The notes under the pieces are model-generated. The model searched no databases and had not been told where the DNA came from. It worked only from the letters and a program-made list of their open reading frames with translations. From Intoshia linei (lineage: Eukaryota > Orthonectida > Rhopaluridae), in assembly GCA_001642005.1 (NCBI GenBank), contig LWCA01000160.1:1-45397 (forward strand): DNA of 45,397 nucleotides. Direction: 5' to 3'. Numbering within the stretch: position 1 is the first letter of the stretch; each line of letters begins with the position of its first letter. Positions 22,282 through 37,108 of this stretch are shown in pieces. A program made the translations under genes and the position numbers.

Positions 22282-23250
22282 CAGTGTTTCCCAACCTTTA
22301 CAGTTTCATGGCCCACTTTTATCCTTACGAAATTTCTACGCCCCATCATAATTTGTAACAAATATTTCCATGTAGTGTCCTAACAGAATTTTTTATGTAT
22401 ACATATTGCTGCGCAACAAACTGGGGTAAAATGTTAAATTAAAATTTAATATAGTGCACCCTTCTGATAACGAACTTAAGTAATTAGCGAATTATTAATC
22501 AATCTCTATAGATAAATGCGATAATAAAGCTATATAAGCATTAAATATATACAAAAGTTTATTTTTGCACGTGACTGCTTTAATTTATAATTAATTTAAT
22601 TATTTTTTCAATAACGAACAACGAACAGGTTTTTATAATTTTTATTTAACTTTCCCTTTGGATAATAAACATAAAAAAATAATAATGGCAAGAACAAGAT
22701 TTGACTAACCTACAAAGAGAAAAATGAACTCATTTCATTTGCAGAGAAGAATCAAAATTTCAAACAAAGAGATTTAGCTGAAAAATATCAAATATCTCTT
22801 GAAACAGTTAATACCATTTCTAAAAAAGCTCTTCCGTTATCGAAAACTTTCGTCATGAAATAAGAAAAATGAGGAAAAAAAGAAAGTTCATTGTAGATTT
22901 TTTATCTAAAAAGCAATAAATTAATTTTAAATAGTATTTGTTACATATTTTGTTCGTTATCTTTCAATAACGAACTTAAAGAAAAAATATACAAAATAAC
23001 ATACAATAAACCGAATTAATTTGTGATTTTTGTGTTTGGTGTAAATATTTTTAGTCTATCAAAAATATGCAATGTAATCAAAAACGCATGTAAAAATACC
23101 TCTAAATACATATTTAAATTTTAATCAAAATTGAGCTTATCAATGAATTTATAACAATAGAAATCATTGATAACTAATCAATAATTTTGTTTTCTAAAAT
23201 TTTTATAGCCCAACCAATTTTTCACAAGCCCCACGTTGGGAATCATTGTG
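22282..23250 (+). mobile_element. hAT-like element abutting the previous one, with internal insertion
   Basis: Starts immediately after the target duplication of the upstream element with CAGTGTTTCCCAACCTTTAC and 'ATGGCCCACTTTTATCC'. The probable right end is GCCCCACGTTGGGAATCATT-GTG (23229-23250), whose reverse complement resembles CAxTGATTCCCAACG. Flanking 8-mers do not match well, so the right border is uncertain. A pogo/Tigger-like remnant lies inside. Between 23250 and 23710 nothing is recognised. Confidence 0.5.
22450..22990 (+). pseudogene. Degenerate pogo/Tigger-like transposase N-terminus
   Basis: From 22685 an ATG gives MARTRFD and then a stop. In a shifted frame (22711-22862) the text YKEKNELISFAEKN, QNFKQRDLAEKYQISLETVN and TISKKALP follows. 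This has the layout of the CENP-B/psq helix-turn-helix of pogo-superfamily transposases (lysine-rich start, 'DLA-x-KYxIS-x-xTV-x-x-I'). The flanks carry repeated GATAACGAACTTAAG-like motifs (near 22464, 22615 and 22965), as in Tigger termini. Frameshift and stops show it is dead, and most of the transposase is missing. Confidence 0.55.
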
Positions 23251-23710
23251 CTAGATGGAACATACGTGCTAATTTAGCTTTGAAAGAAAGGTCAAGAAAT
23301 TTGATAAGTTTGAGAATAAATAAAAGCAAAGAATTAAGTATAGATGCCATTCAAAATTTGAACTTAATATGTAATTATTAATTTCAAAAATGTCTGAATA
23401 CATTACCAGAAAATATGTAAACCCCTTTATTTTCAGTTTTTATAAAATCTTAAAGTAAAATTGTAGTAATCTACAATTTTTAAATATATTAATTTTATAA
23501 AAATATGATAAATTAACCAATCATTTGTTAATAATTTAATTTTCAATATTTTTTTATTAAAAATTTCTTTTTCTTTGCACAACTCAACCAGAAATTTTTG
23601 AGTGAAAATTGAACTCACATAGTTTAAATATAAATACAAGCTTAATTTTTCCTACCTCAACAAGAAACTCGCAAAATGTCTACTTTTTGAAACACTCTAA
23701 TATACATACA

Positions 23711-24089
23711 CTAGGTTGACTGTCATGTACTACGTACAAACAGCACCTAGCGCTGCCGAGGGCACATTTTTATTCTACCAAAAAAATAAATTCACGTTGA
23801 AAATTTAACTTAAAATGATACTATTCACTATTATCAATTCTATAAAGGAGCGGTTCCCAAACTTGTTTTAGGTGGAACCGTCAGATCAGATTACTTTTTA
23901 CTTAGTGAATTATTCCATCTTAATTTTTTTGTCAACATTTCAGTAAAGAATTTTAAAAACAATTGTTATCCCATTTTTTTAATTCATTAGACAGAATGTG
24001 TATATAATATAAAAAATAAAGTAAAAACAGTCCAATCCTAAAAATTGTCATAAATAGTCCAAATTCCAGAAAAAATAAAATTATAAAAA
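23711..24089 (+). repeat. Dispersed repeat B/C, copy 2
   Basis: Begins CTAGGTTGACTGTCATGTAC and TACGTACAAACAGCACCTAG, then GCTGCCGAGGGCACA. It continues in the same order as 19193-19570, ending AATTCCAGAAAAAATAAAAT. The two copies are clearly homologous with scattered substitutions and small gaps. It ends about 180 bp upstream of the TTC29 start codon, so it may overlap that gene's promoter. Confidence 0.75.
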
Positions 24090-24265
24090 CCTATTTTGTC
24101 ATTTTCAATGCGATACTATTTAACTTTGTACTATTGAACCTCGTAAAAACTGGTATTATCTGATTTGATTTTTTTAATTTAGAGTATACTATTGTATCTA
24201 TAATTATTTCAATTTTAGCATGTTGGTTTGTTTCCAGTATCGAAGATATAAACATAACAATTAAC

Positions 24266-27088
24266 ATGTCTTCTACCAAAAGCCATTCAAATTATCTCAT
24301 AGCAAATTCAAAAGGAACAGATGTTGGCAGAAGTGAGTCTGCTTTGGAACGAGTTTACCTAAAATGTTCCTACAACAATAACGATCGCTGCATTTTCAGC
24401 AATGTGGTTTCTAATCCATCTCAATCCCACCTTTTACACAATTTACCTGTAATGAGCCTTATTGAAACGAGAGAGTGTGTAATGTTTAAAATCAATAATT
24501 AATATTTAGATATCGAAGAGACTTTTATGAAAATGAATTAATCAGGACTTTGTGTACAGGTCATCATGAATCTTATTCTGAAATTTTCAACTTGATTTAT
24601 TTGGAAGAAAAATATAAAATTAACGAAAATCCTAACGATAAAACAGTTTTACTTAAAAACGACCACGAAAAAGTAGCTATTTAAATTAATATATTAATAT
24701 CACATTAGTTTAAAAAACTGGTTCGTGGGTTAACAACTTTAGAAGATGCAAAACTAGAAAATAATACTGAAAAACAATATGATGAAATGCAAAAGTTGGC
24801 TAACCATTTCAGAGAAATTGGAGATAAATTTTTGGCTCACCATTTTTTTGAAAAATGCTTGGAATGTGCATTATCTGTAGTTAAGCCAGAATCGAAATTA
24901 GTGGCGATGAGTTATTGCAATTTGGCTTTATCGTTCGAAAATAATGGTAAAGTTAAAATGGTTGAATATTAGGAATTAAAATTTAGGTGAATTTGCTGAA
25001 GCCATAAAACACATGGTTGCATTTTATACTACCAGCGACAAAGAAAAATCTTGGATGAATGATGATAATTCTTTGTTTCTTTATCAAGTAGCATCAAATC
25101 ATTTAAGTAGACTATACTCTCAAGTGTCGGATGACGCTAAAAAAAATAAAAACGAAACAAATCATTTAATAAATGCTAGACTTTCTTATTCCTCCGCCAT
25201 GACAAGTGAAATCGGTGATACAATTGCCCGATCTAGTTATAAATTGGGGATTGCTTTGAAAAACAATAATGAGATTGAAGAAGCTTTAATTGTACGTTTA
25301 ATTTAGATCTTTCTTTAAAGGGTCTAATCGATGTGTTCCTTTTATAAAATTGTCAAATTAAAATTATGATATTTATTTTATAATTAGATACTTGAAAAAT
25401 ATATGATGTTGTGTGTAACGTATGAAAACCAACGCGGTGCAGGACAAGCTTGTTTATCCATTGCTCAATGTTATATTATGTATACATTTTTATTATTTTG
25501 ATAAAATTTTTTATAGAATTAAAAATTATGAATCGAGTATTGAATTTTTAGAAAAGTATTTGAAGGTTGCGGAATCTACTGGTTTTGATGACATGATTTG
25601 CAATGCTTGTAGTCATTTAGGCAGTCTTTACAACATGCTTGTATTTTTTTACCCATATATTAATTAATGTTTTGATTCTAAGCTTTTCGTTATAAATATG
25701 TAAATAGAGCAGGGTTAATATTAATATAAATTATTTTATATGTTAGGCTCAATTATATCAAATTAGTGGTTTTATTTCTTATTTACATTAAAAACCTTAT
25801 TTTTAATTTTTTCCATACTAATATGGATCATAAATAAACTTAAATCATTTACTTGGCGAACATTCATGTGAGCGATGTATCGTTAAAGCGACATAATTAT
25901 AGATTTTGCTAATTAATCATATTATTGATTTTTTCACTTAATTATTAATAATTTTGGGACCAAAAATTGATGGGATTTTTTAAGGTATATAATATATTTA
26001 TATATATTTTTATATATATAATAATATATATTATATATACATAAAAGAACAATCACAAATTTACAATTGTTTGTATACTAGGCCATAGTAATTAGGCGGT
26101 CAACTATATTAAAGTATGATTTATAACGAAAATAAAACCAGTAATATTAAAAGATAACATTGTTTTAATCGCTGTTATAATAATATTATAAACATATTCA
26201 CTATTTTGTGCTAATTTTTTTCTCTAAAAATATTTTTATACTGTTAGGGGGGTCGTCAATATATTTTTTTGGGAACCACTGCTCTAATCCATTTAATATT
26301 CCATCTCAAGTTACGTGATTTTTCCCCACTGGGGATCCCCAGCATTAATCCCAGCTTAAATTCTTGGCTTGAGCAATTCATTAATTTTGTTAAAACATAA
26401 ATAAATGGAAAGTAGTCTAGCATAGCTAGAATACTGAAAATATCAATTAATAAATGTACATTTAAATTAATAACTATTAAAGAAAAACTAATATGATTAT
26501 AATAATCATGTTAAAAAATATGTGCACCCTACACAAAAAATTCAATCTCATAAAGTAATGCATTTACGGTCCAAACGGCACTTTCGTAGTTTTTTTTATT
26601 TGGTAGCTATTTTATTACAAAAAAAGAAAAAATATTAAATAATTAATAATCCTAGGATCTAGATGTCAATATAATTAAATCGTTTTTAAGGTTATACACT
26701 CATTCTCTATAGGAAATTAAAAAATCAGCCCTAGGCAGAGCTATTTATTGTTTTTGCTAAGTATATAATAATATATTTTTAAATTATAATTTAGGCTCAA
26801 TACGACAAAGCTGTAGAATATTTTAATAAGTCTTACAGCATAGCTCGATCTATAGATGATAATAAAACAATTGGTGATTCTTGCGTTCTATTTGGAATTG
26901 CATTGGGTTATAAAACGTTAAACAAATTGAGCTTGAACATATCAAGATCGGTTAGTGATAAAGAATCAATTCAACATGTGGAAGCTAACGAAAGGTGTAC
27001 TTATTCTGCGTTTTCTAATATAAAAAGTGCCCTGAAAAATATACTAAATTGGAAAGACATTAGACTAAACATTCCGAAAAGTGAATAG
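24266..27088 (+). CDS. TTC29: Tetratricopeptide repeat protein 29 (7 exons)
   Basis: Exons 24266-24474, 24510-24672, 24709-24946, 24987-25291, 25388-25479, 25517-25640 and 26795-27088 sum to 475 codons. The result is 474 residues, essentially the length of human TTC29. The N-terminus is polar, then ENELIRTLCTGHHESYSEIF. The TPR array contains REIGDKFLAHHFFEKCLECA, AMSYCNLALSFENNGEFAEA, ARSSYKLGIALKNNNEIEEA, ACLSIAQCY, ACSHLGSLYNMLAQYDKAVEYFNKS and a C-terminal ALKNILNWKDIR. The REI/KEIGDK-x-LAxHFFExCL phrase is highly characteristic of TTC29, an axonemal/intraflagellar-transport-linked protein required for sperm flagella. Introns are 35-40 bp except intron 4 (96 bp) and intron 6 (1154 bp, filled with repeats). 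A T-rich ..TTTCCAG lies ~30 bp before the ATG. An AATAAA follows at 27101. Confidence 0.92.
26047..26281 (+). mobile_element. Truncated copy of the 21.8-kb hAT-like MITE in TTC29 intron 6
   Basis: Matches 22034-22273 almost base for base (AACAATCACAAATTTACAAT, TCAACTATATTAAAGTATGA, AAACCAGTAATATTAAAAGA, AGGGGGGTCGTCAATATAT, GGGAACCACTG), including the right terminus. The left half is absent and replaced by a (TA)n-rich tract at about 25985-26040. It is plus-oriented like the gene. Confidence 0.8.
26520..26770 (-). repeat. R1 repeat fragment in TTC29 intron 6
   Basis: Reverse-strand R1 phrases: ACACAAAAAATTCAATCTCA, ATTTACGGTCCAAACGGCAC, and near 26700-26740 CACTCATTCTCTATAGGAA with 'AATCAGCCCTAGG'. 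These correspond to the reverse block at 4.9-5.2 kb. It helps explain why this intron is more than 1 kb long. Confidence 0.4.
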
Positions 27089-27207
27089 AATTTAATCTTG
27101 AATAAACTGTATATTTATTTATTTTTCGAAAAAATTATGATTATTATTAAAAATGGGAATAAAAATATGAAAATATTAGCATATTTTGTGTTATCTTTAT
27201 ATATTTA

Positions 27208-27256
27208 CTAGCTTGACTGTTACGTATTTAGTACAAACAGCAGCTAGCTCTATCAA
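27208..27256 (+). repeat. Solo terminus of the CTAGxTTGACTGT family
   Basis: CTAGCTTGACTGTTACGTAT followed by TACAAACAGCAGCTAGCTCT matches the ends of the element at 27757-28577 and the repeats at 19.2 and 23.7 kb. It lies in the 314-bp gap between the convergent TTC29 and glutamine synthetase-like genes. Confidence 0.6.
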
Positions 27257-27402
27257 CATTTATTTTTAGCTTTATTAGTAATATATTAATATATGAAAAA
27301 TCGTTTACCTTATTTGGAAAATCATTAGCTTTAAATTAAAACCCTGTGACTAAGGATTTATACCAACTTGATATAAATCTACTTGATAAATTCATGTTTT
27401 AT

Positions 27403-29986
27403 TTATAAATCAAAAACAGTTTTAACAATGGTAGAAACTACTAAGTATGGATCACAATCAGCTGAAGGTCTTCTGTCTTCTAAATATCCACATCCTGCTT
27501 TATTACATAGATTCGGTATTCGCACACTAGCAAATTTGTCCTCAACGCCTGTTGTGAATTTGTGCATTGCAGAGCAAAAGTATTCCCCAGTTAAACGATC
27601 TTCATTGGCTATTCCTTTAGAGGGGTCGTATAATTTCATATCTTGATTGTGCTTTAATGACATTTTCTCTATGGCTTTTTCAACGTATCTATATTTATAA
27701 TTTGTTTTAAAAATTTAGAGATTGCTGAAATTCATATCCATACTTATATAAAGTAACTAGGTTGACTGTTATGTATTACGTACAAACAGCATCTAGCTCT
27801 GCCGAGAGCGTACATATTTATTTTACCAAAAAAATAAGATCTATAACAGAAATGCGTAGATTTCTAGGGTTAAAATTTTGTATTTATATTAACTAAAATA
27901 AGATGTATAAGAATAATCTTATTTTTTTAATTGTAAGCATGTTAATTATTTCAAATTTTTTATTTTGTAATAAAATCATTTCAAAATAAAAAAAAATGAA
28001 TGATAAAGTGCTCTTTTGACCATGAAAGCGTCACTTATTCAAAAAAAAGGGTAATCTGTGGTTTTCATCGTGAAGTTTATCTTTTTTGATATTGCCATTT
28101 ATGATAACGCTTATGATTTTAAAAACTCTACCATAATTTATGTTTAATAAAATTTAGGAGATGTTTCATTTTTAATTAAATTTAATTATAATAAATGGTA
28201 GTTTGGGATTTTGACTAAGAAGGTATAAGTTTATGAGACTGAGATTTACTACAATATTAATTATTTTATAATGCGTCCAAAATGTATGTTTTATTGAATT
28301 TTTGGGTTGATTTTATTTTTAAACAAATGGGCAAATTGGGTTTTTTGACCATGAAGTATTCAAAATTTGAATTTCGAATTTTGAAACTCAAAAATAGACT
28401 TAAACACGCTCTGATAAAAAACTGTATTAGAAATTGGTTTTTTTTAAATCCTACGACTGTCAATATACAAAATACGACGGTCAACTCCAGTTACGATTTT
28501 TAAAAATGAAAATATTCCTAGAGTTTAAACAACACAGCTAGATACTGTTTGTACCAAGTACACAACAGTCAAGCTAGTATGATAATATAAAAATCTAATT
28601 AAATTACTCAATTCCACCAGCTTTTCTCATTTCATTAGTACTGAAATTACCTAAATTATATTATATATATTAATAAATAAATATATACAATGTCCTCCTG
28701 ACCCGGACCATATGCCCGGAATTGGTTTTGGGTCGAAACATACGTCCAATCCGAAATCCTCCGCTATACGTTCCAAAATATAGCGAGATACCCACATTTC
28801 ATCCGAAACTGTAATTCCATCCAATGGACCAATTTGGTATTCCCATTGTCCAGGAACGCATTCACCGTTCACTCCACCAATATGCAGACCAGCATACAAA
28901 CATGCCTTTAAATGAGCAACAGTTAATGCGCGTCCGTAAGAACGACTTCCTCCAACCCCACAATAGTGAGGACCCATTGGTCCCGGAAAGCCTATTTTTG
29001 GCCATTTGTAAGGTCTCTTTTCGTTGAGTATATAGTATTCTTGTTCAAATCCGAACCAGGGTTCTAATTTTTTGATGTTTTTGAGAAATTTTTCTGTTTC
29101 ACCTCTTCTATTCAAAACGGTTGGTTTACCGTTTATATCAAAAGTAACACACAAAATTAATTTATTTTTATTTTCCAAGAAAGGATCATTGTACATTGCT
29201 ACCGGTACATATGTTTGATAGCTCTCAATTTCTCCTACCACACCTTTCACAAATCCATAACCATACCATATTGGCACATCTAAATAATTTGTAAACAAAG
29301 ACAGTTAATGTGAACCATCAATACATGATTATTAAAAACGAATTGTTCGTAACAACGTTTCCGGAGTTAGAAACTGCTAATACAATTTTACAAAAAATCC
29401 CATTTTTTAAACGTTTGCATATCTGAGTAACATGATATTAATGTATAAAATATTTATTAAAACTGGTTTAAATTTTTTGATCCGTTGAACTGATAACCTT
29501 TTTGGCGCAGAATGCTAGAACGATAAAACCGAATCCAACATGGGTAAAATATTTTATAAATAGGTATGTAACGATATAGGGAACTGAGTTGAAAAGGGCA
29601 GAATATAATTTACGATTTTGTAGCTAAATTATATTAAAAAAATTATGTTATTTTATTGATCACCAAACTTTTCGCGAGTCTCATAATACTCTCTAATTAC
29701 GACTTATTTTCAATATAAAATATTTCATGTATATCTTAGCGAAACCACTTTCAATAATTTATAGTTTGGTTCCACCAACTGCTTTGCGAAGCATGGTAAA
29801 TAAGTATAAAAAAGTACCTTTTAGTTCAATATCTTCTTTACTAAAATTAAGAACCTTACATTTACTTCGAGTAGTTTTACCAAATCCATCTATCCATATA
29901 TATGTCAAAATAAAAGAATTTTCTGGTTGCTTTAAACCTAAGAAATGTCGGAAAGTATAGGTATTAGTCAATTCTGTTGTTTTCAT
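27403..29986 (-). CDS. Glutamine synthetase family protein with altered active site (4 exons)
   Basis: Exons 29986-29818, 29279-28689, 28650-28608 and 27688-27403 give 362 residues, normal for eukaryotic (type II) glutamine synthetase. Introns are 538, 38 and 919 bp. Preserved: YIWIDGFGKTTRSK, WFGFEQEYYIL (both catalytic Glu), WPKIGFPGPMGPHYCGVG, GECVPGQWEYQIGP (two metal-site Glu), SGSGGHCNFSTNEMR (metal His, then Asn) and GYLEDRRPSADCDPY. Altered: where the family has W-N-x-D-G-S-S-T-x-Q this protein has WYGYGFVKGVV with no length change, losing the Asp and Ser that line the ammonium pocket of the next subunit. RLTG is followed by EYFCS instead of FHETS, losing the flap Glu. GVANR becomes GVEDK, replacing an active-site Arg. 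Residue roles are from family knowledge aligned by eye. It could be an inactive or repurposed paralogue, with a canonical copy elsewhere. No targeting peptide is evident. Confidence 0.88.
27757..28577 (+). mobile_element. 821-bp element with ~48-bp terminal inverted repeats in the last intron of the GS-like gene
   Basis: The left end CTAGGTTGACTGTTATGTAT, then TACGTACAAACAGCATCTAG, is mirrored by the right end, which on the minus strand reads CTAGCTTGACTGTTGTGTAC then TTGGTACAAACAGTATCTAG. About 40 of 48 positions agree. The interior (about 27845-28500) consists of forward R1 units (GCGTAGATTTCTAGGGTTAA, GGGTTTTTTGACCATGAAG, TTTAAATCCTACGACTGTCA), which links the two repeat families in one element. 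No transposase frame is seen. The target duplication is unclear. Confidence 0.65.
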
Positions 29987-30949
29987 ATCAAGTTATAAAA
30001 CACGTTTAAATGAAAGAATAGAATTTAAATAATACCAATATTAAAAGTAAATACAGTGTATAACAGAACTGATTTTAGTAAAATAAATTAATTAACAACA
30101 TGCATTATATATTGGAAAATTTCAGTATCACGTTTCTATTTTATTTTTAAAGACGCAATTACATAGCCAATTTTACTTTACAATTAATTATAATTTATAA
30201 ATGCTAATTTTTTATAATTACTATTACACAGTAAATCCTCCTTTATTAACCAAAATTGCAATTTTAAGTTTTTATAAAATAACGGAAAACAACAATATAT
30301 ATATTTTAATATTGAATTATTAATGGTAATTTTTATTTGTGATACCATATCACTTATTTTAAATAGTTAATTTTTACATGATCTTTAATACATATAATGT
30401 AGTAGCACCATGAATCTTTATTAAATTTAAACCATTTTTTATACATAATGAATTGGAGGGAATTTTTGTGAAGAACAAGTCAGTTTCATAGTTATTACCT
30501 TTTTGCGCATATTATAATCATTGTTTTTAAATATATTCTAAAAGGAGATATTCAGTATGAAATGTGATCATTCAATGATATTAACATCTACAAAAGTATA
30601 CAATTATTATGTGATATTTATTAATCAGAGTCATCATTTATATTACGTTTTGAATCAAATTAAAACCACATTAAAGTGTCAAATTCTGTATTTAAAATAA
30701 TAAAACGGAGTATTAATTATTTTATTGATCTATTTTATTAAAATGACACAATTTGTTTAACACTGTAAGGATTACATCTATGTAGATTGATTATATCCAT
30801 TAATTAAAATGTAAAATTTGACATAAAATAACATTGATTGTAATATCATCACTGTTATCATGTATGATGTAAATATTTGTATCTAACTTAAAACGAAAAT
30901 AGCTATACAATTTTAATCTGTATTTTTTTTAAAATTCTAGAGCTATTTT
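29987..30949. other. Intergenic, between divergent GS-like and CDC5L genes
   Basis: Plain A/T-rich sequence with no supported gene or recognised repeat. It should contain the promoters of the two divergently transcribed genes, but no motif can be assigned. Confidence 0.4.
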
Positions 30950-31260
30950 CATTTAAAAAAAAAAGGTCATCTGGGGTTTTGATATTGAAAATTATCATTT
31001 TTGAGGTCAATTTATGATAATGTTTATGATTTTAATAAATATCATAAATTATAATTTGTTTTATAAAATTTTTATTAACACAAGGAAAAATAGTGTTTTT
31101 AACCCTGAAGGACTCAAATTCGTAAATTTAAAAATTGATATAAACAAGCCATAGCGAAAACTTTATTAGAAATGGGGTTTTTTAAATCCTACGACTGACA
31201 ATTTTTTCAATTATAATTGGTAACAGACAGACACACACATGCATTAATTTTTATATAACT
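30950..31260 (+). repeat. R1 repeat copy with a GACAGACACACACATGCA tail
   Basis: Forward R1 units: GGTCATCTGGGGTTTTGATA, TTGAGGTCAATTTATGATAA, AACCCTGAAGGACTCAAATT, AATGGGGTTTTTTAAATCCT with ACGACTGACAAT. The same ACGACTGxCAAT phrase closes the interior of the 27.8-28.6 kb element. It ends with an 'ACAGACAGACACACACATGC' stretch and TTAATTTTTATATAA, reminiscent of 3' tails of some non-LTR retroelements. That assignment is only a guess. Confidence 0.5.
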
Positions 31261-31621
31261 AAAGGATCGTAACTGTATTTGTAGTGATAATCACTATAGT
31301 GTAATATAAGATAAGCATAAAGTTAATAATATCGTTACAGTATTTATCTGAATATCGTTTTATTATTAAATCTCAAAATCTTGACATCATTTGATGTTTA
31401 ATCATTACAGTGATTTTGAAAATTTATAAATCAGTATTAGTTATTAATTAATTTAAATTAAAGTAATTAATTTCAAAATATAGTTAGCATTCAAAATTAC
31501 AACAAAACATGAATTAATAATTTGTTTTAATTAACTAAAATTTAGTTAGGTGTTGCTATAGAACAACATTAGTATAACTTTATTAAACAATATCAATTTT
31601 TTTTATAGTTTAAATAAAATC

Positions 31622-35700
<4,079 letters not shown>

Positions 35701-37108
35701 TTGTTTTTTTGTAAATAGATATTTTATTTTTAAATTGTAACTTGAACAGCTCAATATAGCCATTTTTAAAGGTGTATTAAAACGTTACATTAGATCATAA
35801 AAATTTAAATTTTTCGTAATTTTTATTAGAAATTTTGTACTTATAAATTGAGTCATTTTTTATAGATTTATATCTGTATTTATCCATTCTAACTAAAAAA
35901 AATATGAGTATAAATTGACGTTATGAAAAGTAACTGGATAAAGGTCAATATCTAAACTGAGACGCAAAATTTGACGTTTGATGTATATTTTTTTTAAAAC
36001 TGGCATTTTTATGTTTTTGTTGATCAACTACGTTTTGAGAGTTTCTGTGCTGTCACTAATTTATATTACTATTTGCATTACATTGTACCTGTAACATTAA
36101 AATTTAAATTAATTAGCGAAAACCTTTTCTTAATATTAATTTACAATATATGGAAAGAGTTTGCAAAGCTTTTTTCTAAAGCATTGCCAACATCTTGCCA
36201 TATTTTGAAAATAATTTTTTATCTTATTTTGTTTTTTAAAATTACATGAATAGAATTAAATGAAAGCAGCAGTGTTTTAGTTCATTGAAAATACATTATT
36301 TGCACAAGGATTAATTACAATGCAGTATTGTGCATATCATTATTCCAATTAACGCCTCTGCAAGTTAATAAATACAGATGGATGTGGATACAGCTTATAT
36401 CCATTCTGTTCAATTTAATCAAACAATAACTCTTAAAATGGGATTATATTTTTTTATTAATTAATAATCTTTGTTTAATTCAATTCTACGGATAAAGTGA
36501 GGATTCATATGTAAACATTTATGCTAAATAATACAAGTTGCCGCTTAATGCGATTATTTCCCCAAAATTCAATTTATCTTAATGAATGGAAGTCTAAGTA
36601 GGATAAAATTTTACATATTTAATCAATCCAATATATATCTTCAGTGTTAGGCATTAATTGAATTTTAATGAAACGTATCCGTACACATCTTCCGTATCAA
36701 GTTTAGTCAATCATGATTTATTTTAATTGTTTGAAATCATTCAAATGAAAATAAATTATGAACAATCCTACAGTACTAATTTTAAATAGTAGACCCATTT
36801 TGATATTAATATTTTTGACCTGTACAACTCAAAATAAATAATTTTATGAATGGTTGAAGGGAATACGCGTAGTGTTTTTCAACCAGTTTCAAATTAAACC
36901 TTTTAAAAAAAATTTAAAACTGTCATTAAGAATTTAAAGATTAATTCTAAATTTAAAAGCAATGTAGAGTCCCTACAGACCCGATGCCATGAACTTTAAA
37001 TTTCGTAAATAAGTCACATTTTGATGCAGAAGCACCAGATACGTAAAATCATTTTAATAAACCGAACCGAACATTTTAAACAAATCAAAACTCAATAAAA
37101 ATGAAAAT
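35701..37108. other. Intergenic region between convergent CDC5L and LRR genes
   Basis: About 1.4 kb of A/T-rich sequence. I see no open frame, repeat family member or RNA gene that I can support. Confidence 0.4.

Noticed and set aside
24091-24279. Minus-strand frame overlapping the TTC29 start
   Set aside because: It has low-complexity composition, no splice partners and overlaps the repeat end and TTC29 exon 1.
28266-28503. Overlapping plus and minus frames of ~72 codons
   Set aside because: They are inside the R1-bearing transposon in the GS-like intron and are not conserved between R1 copies.
28824-29027. Plus-strand frame over the glutamine synthetase-like exon
   Set aside because: It is the complement of a strongly conserved coding exon and has no recognisable protein character.
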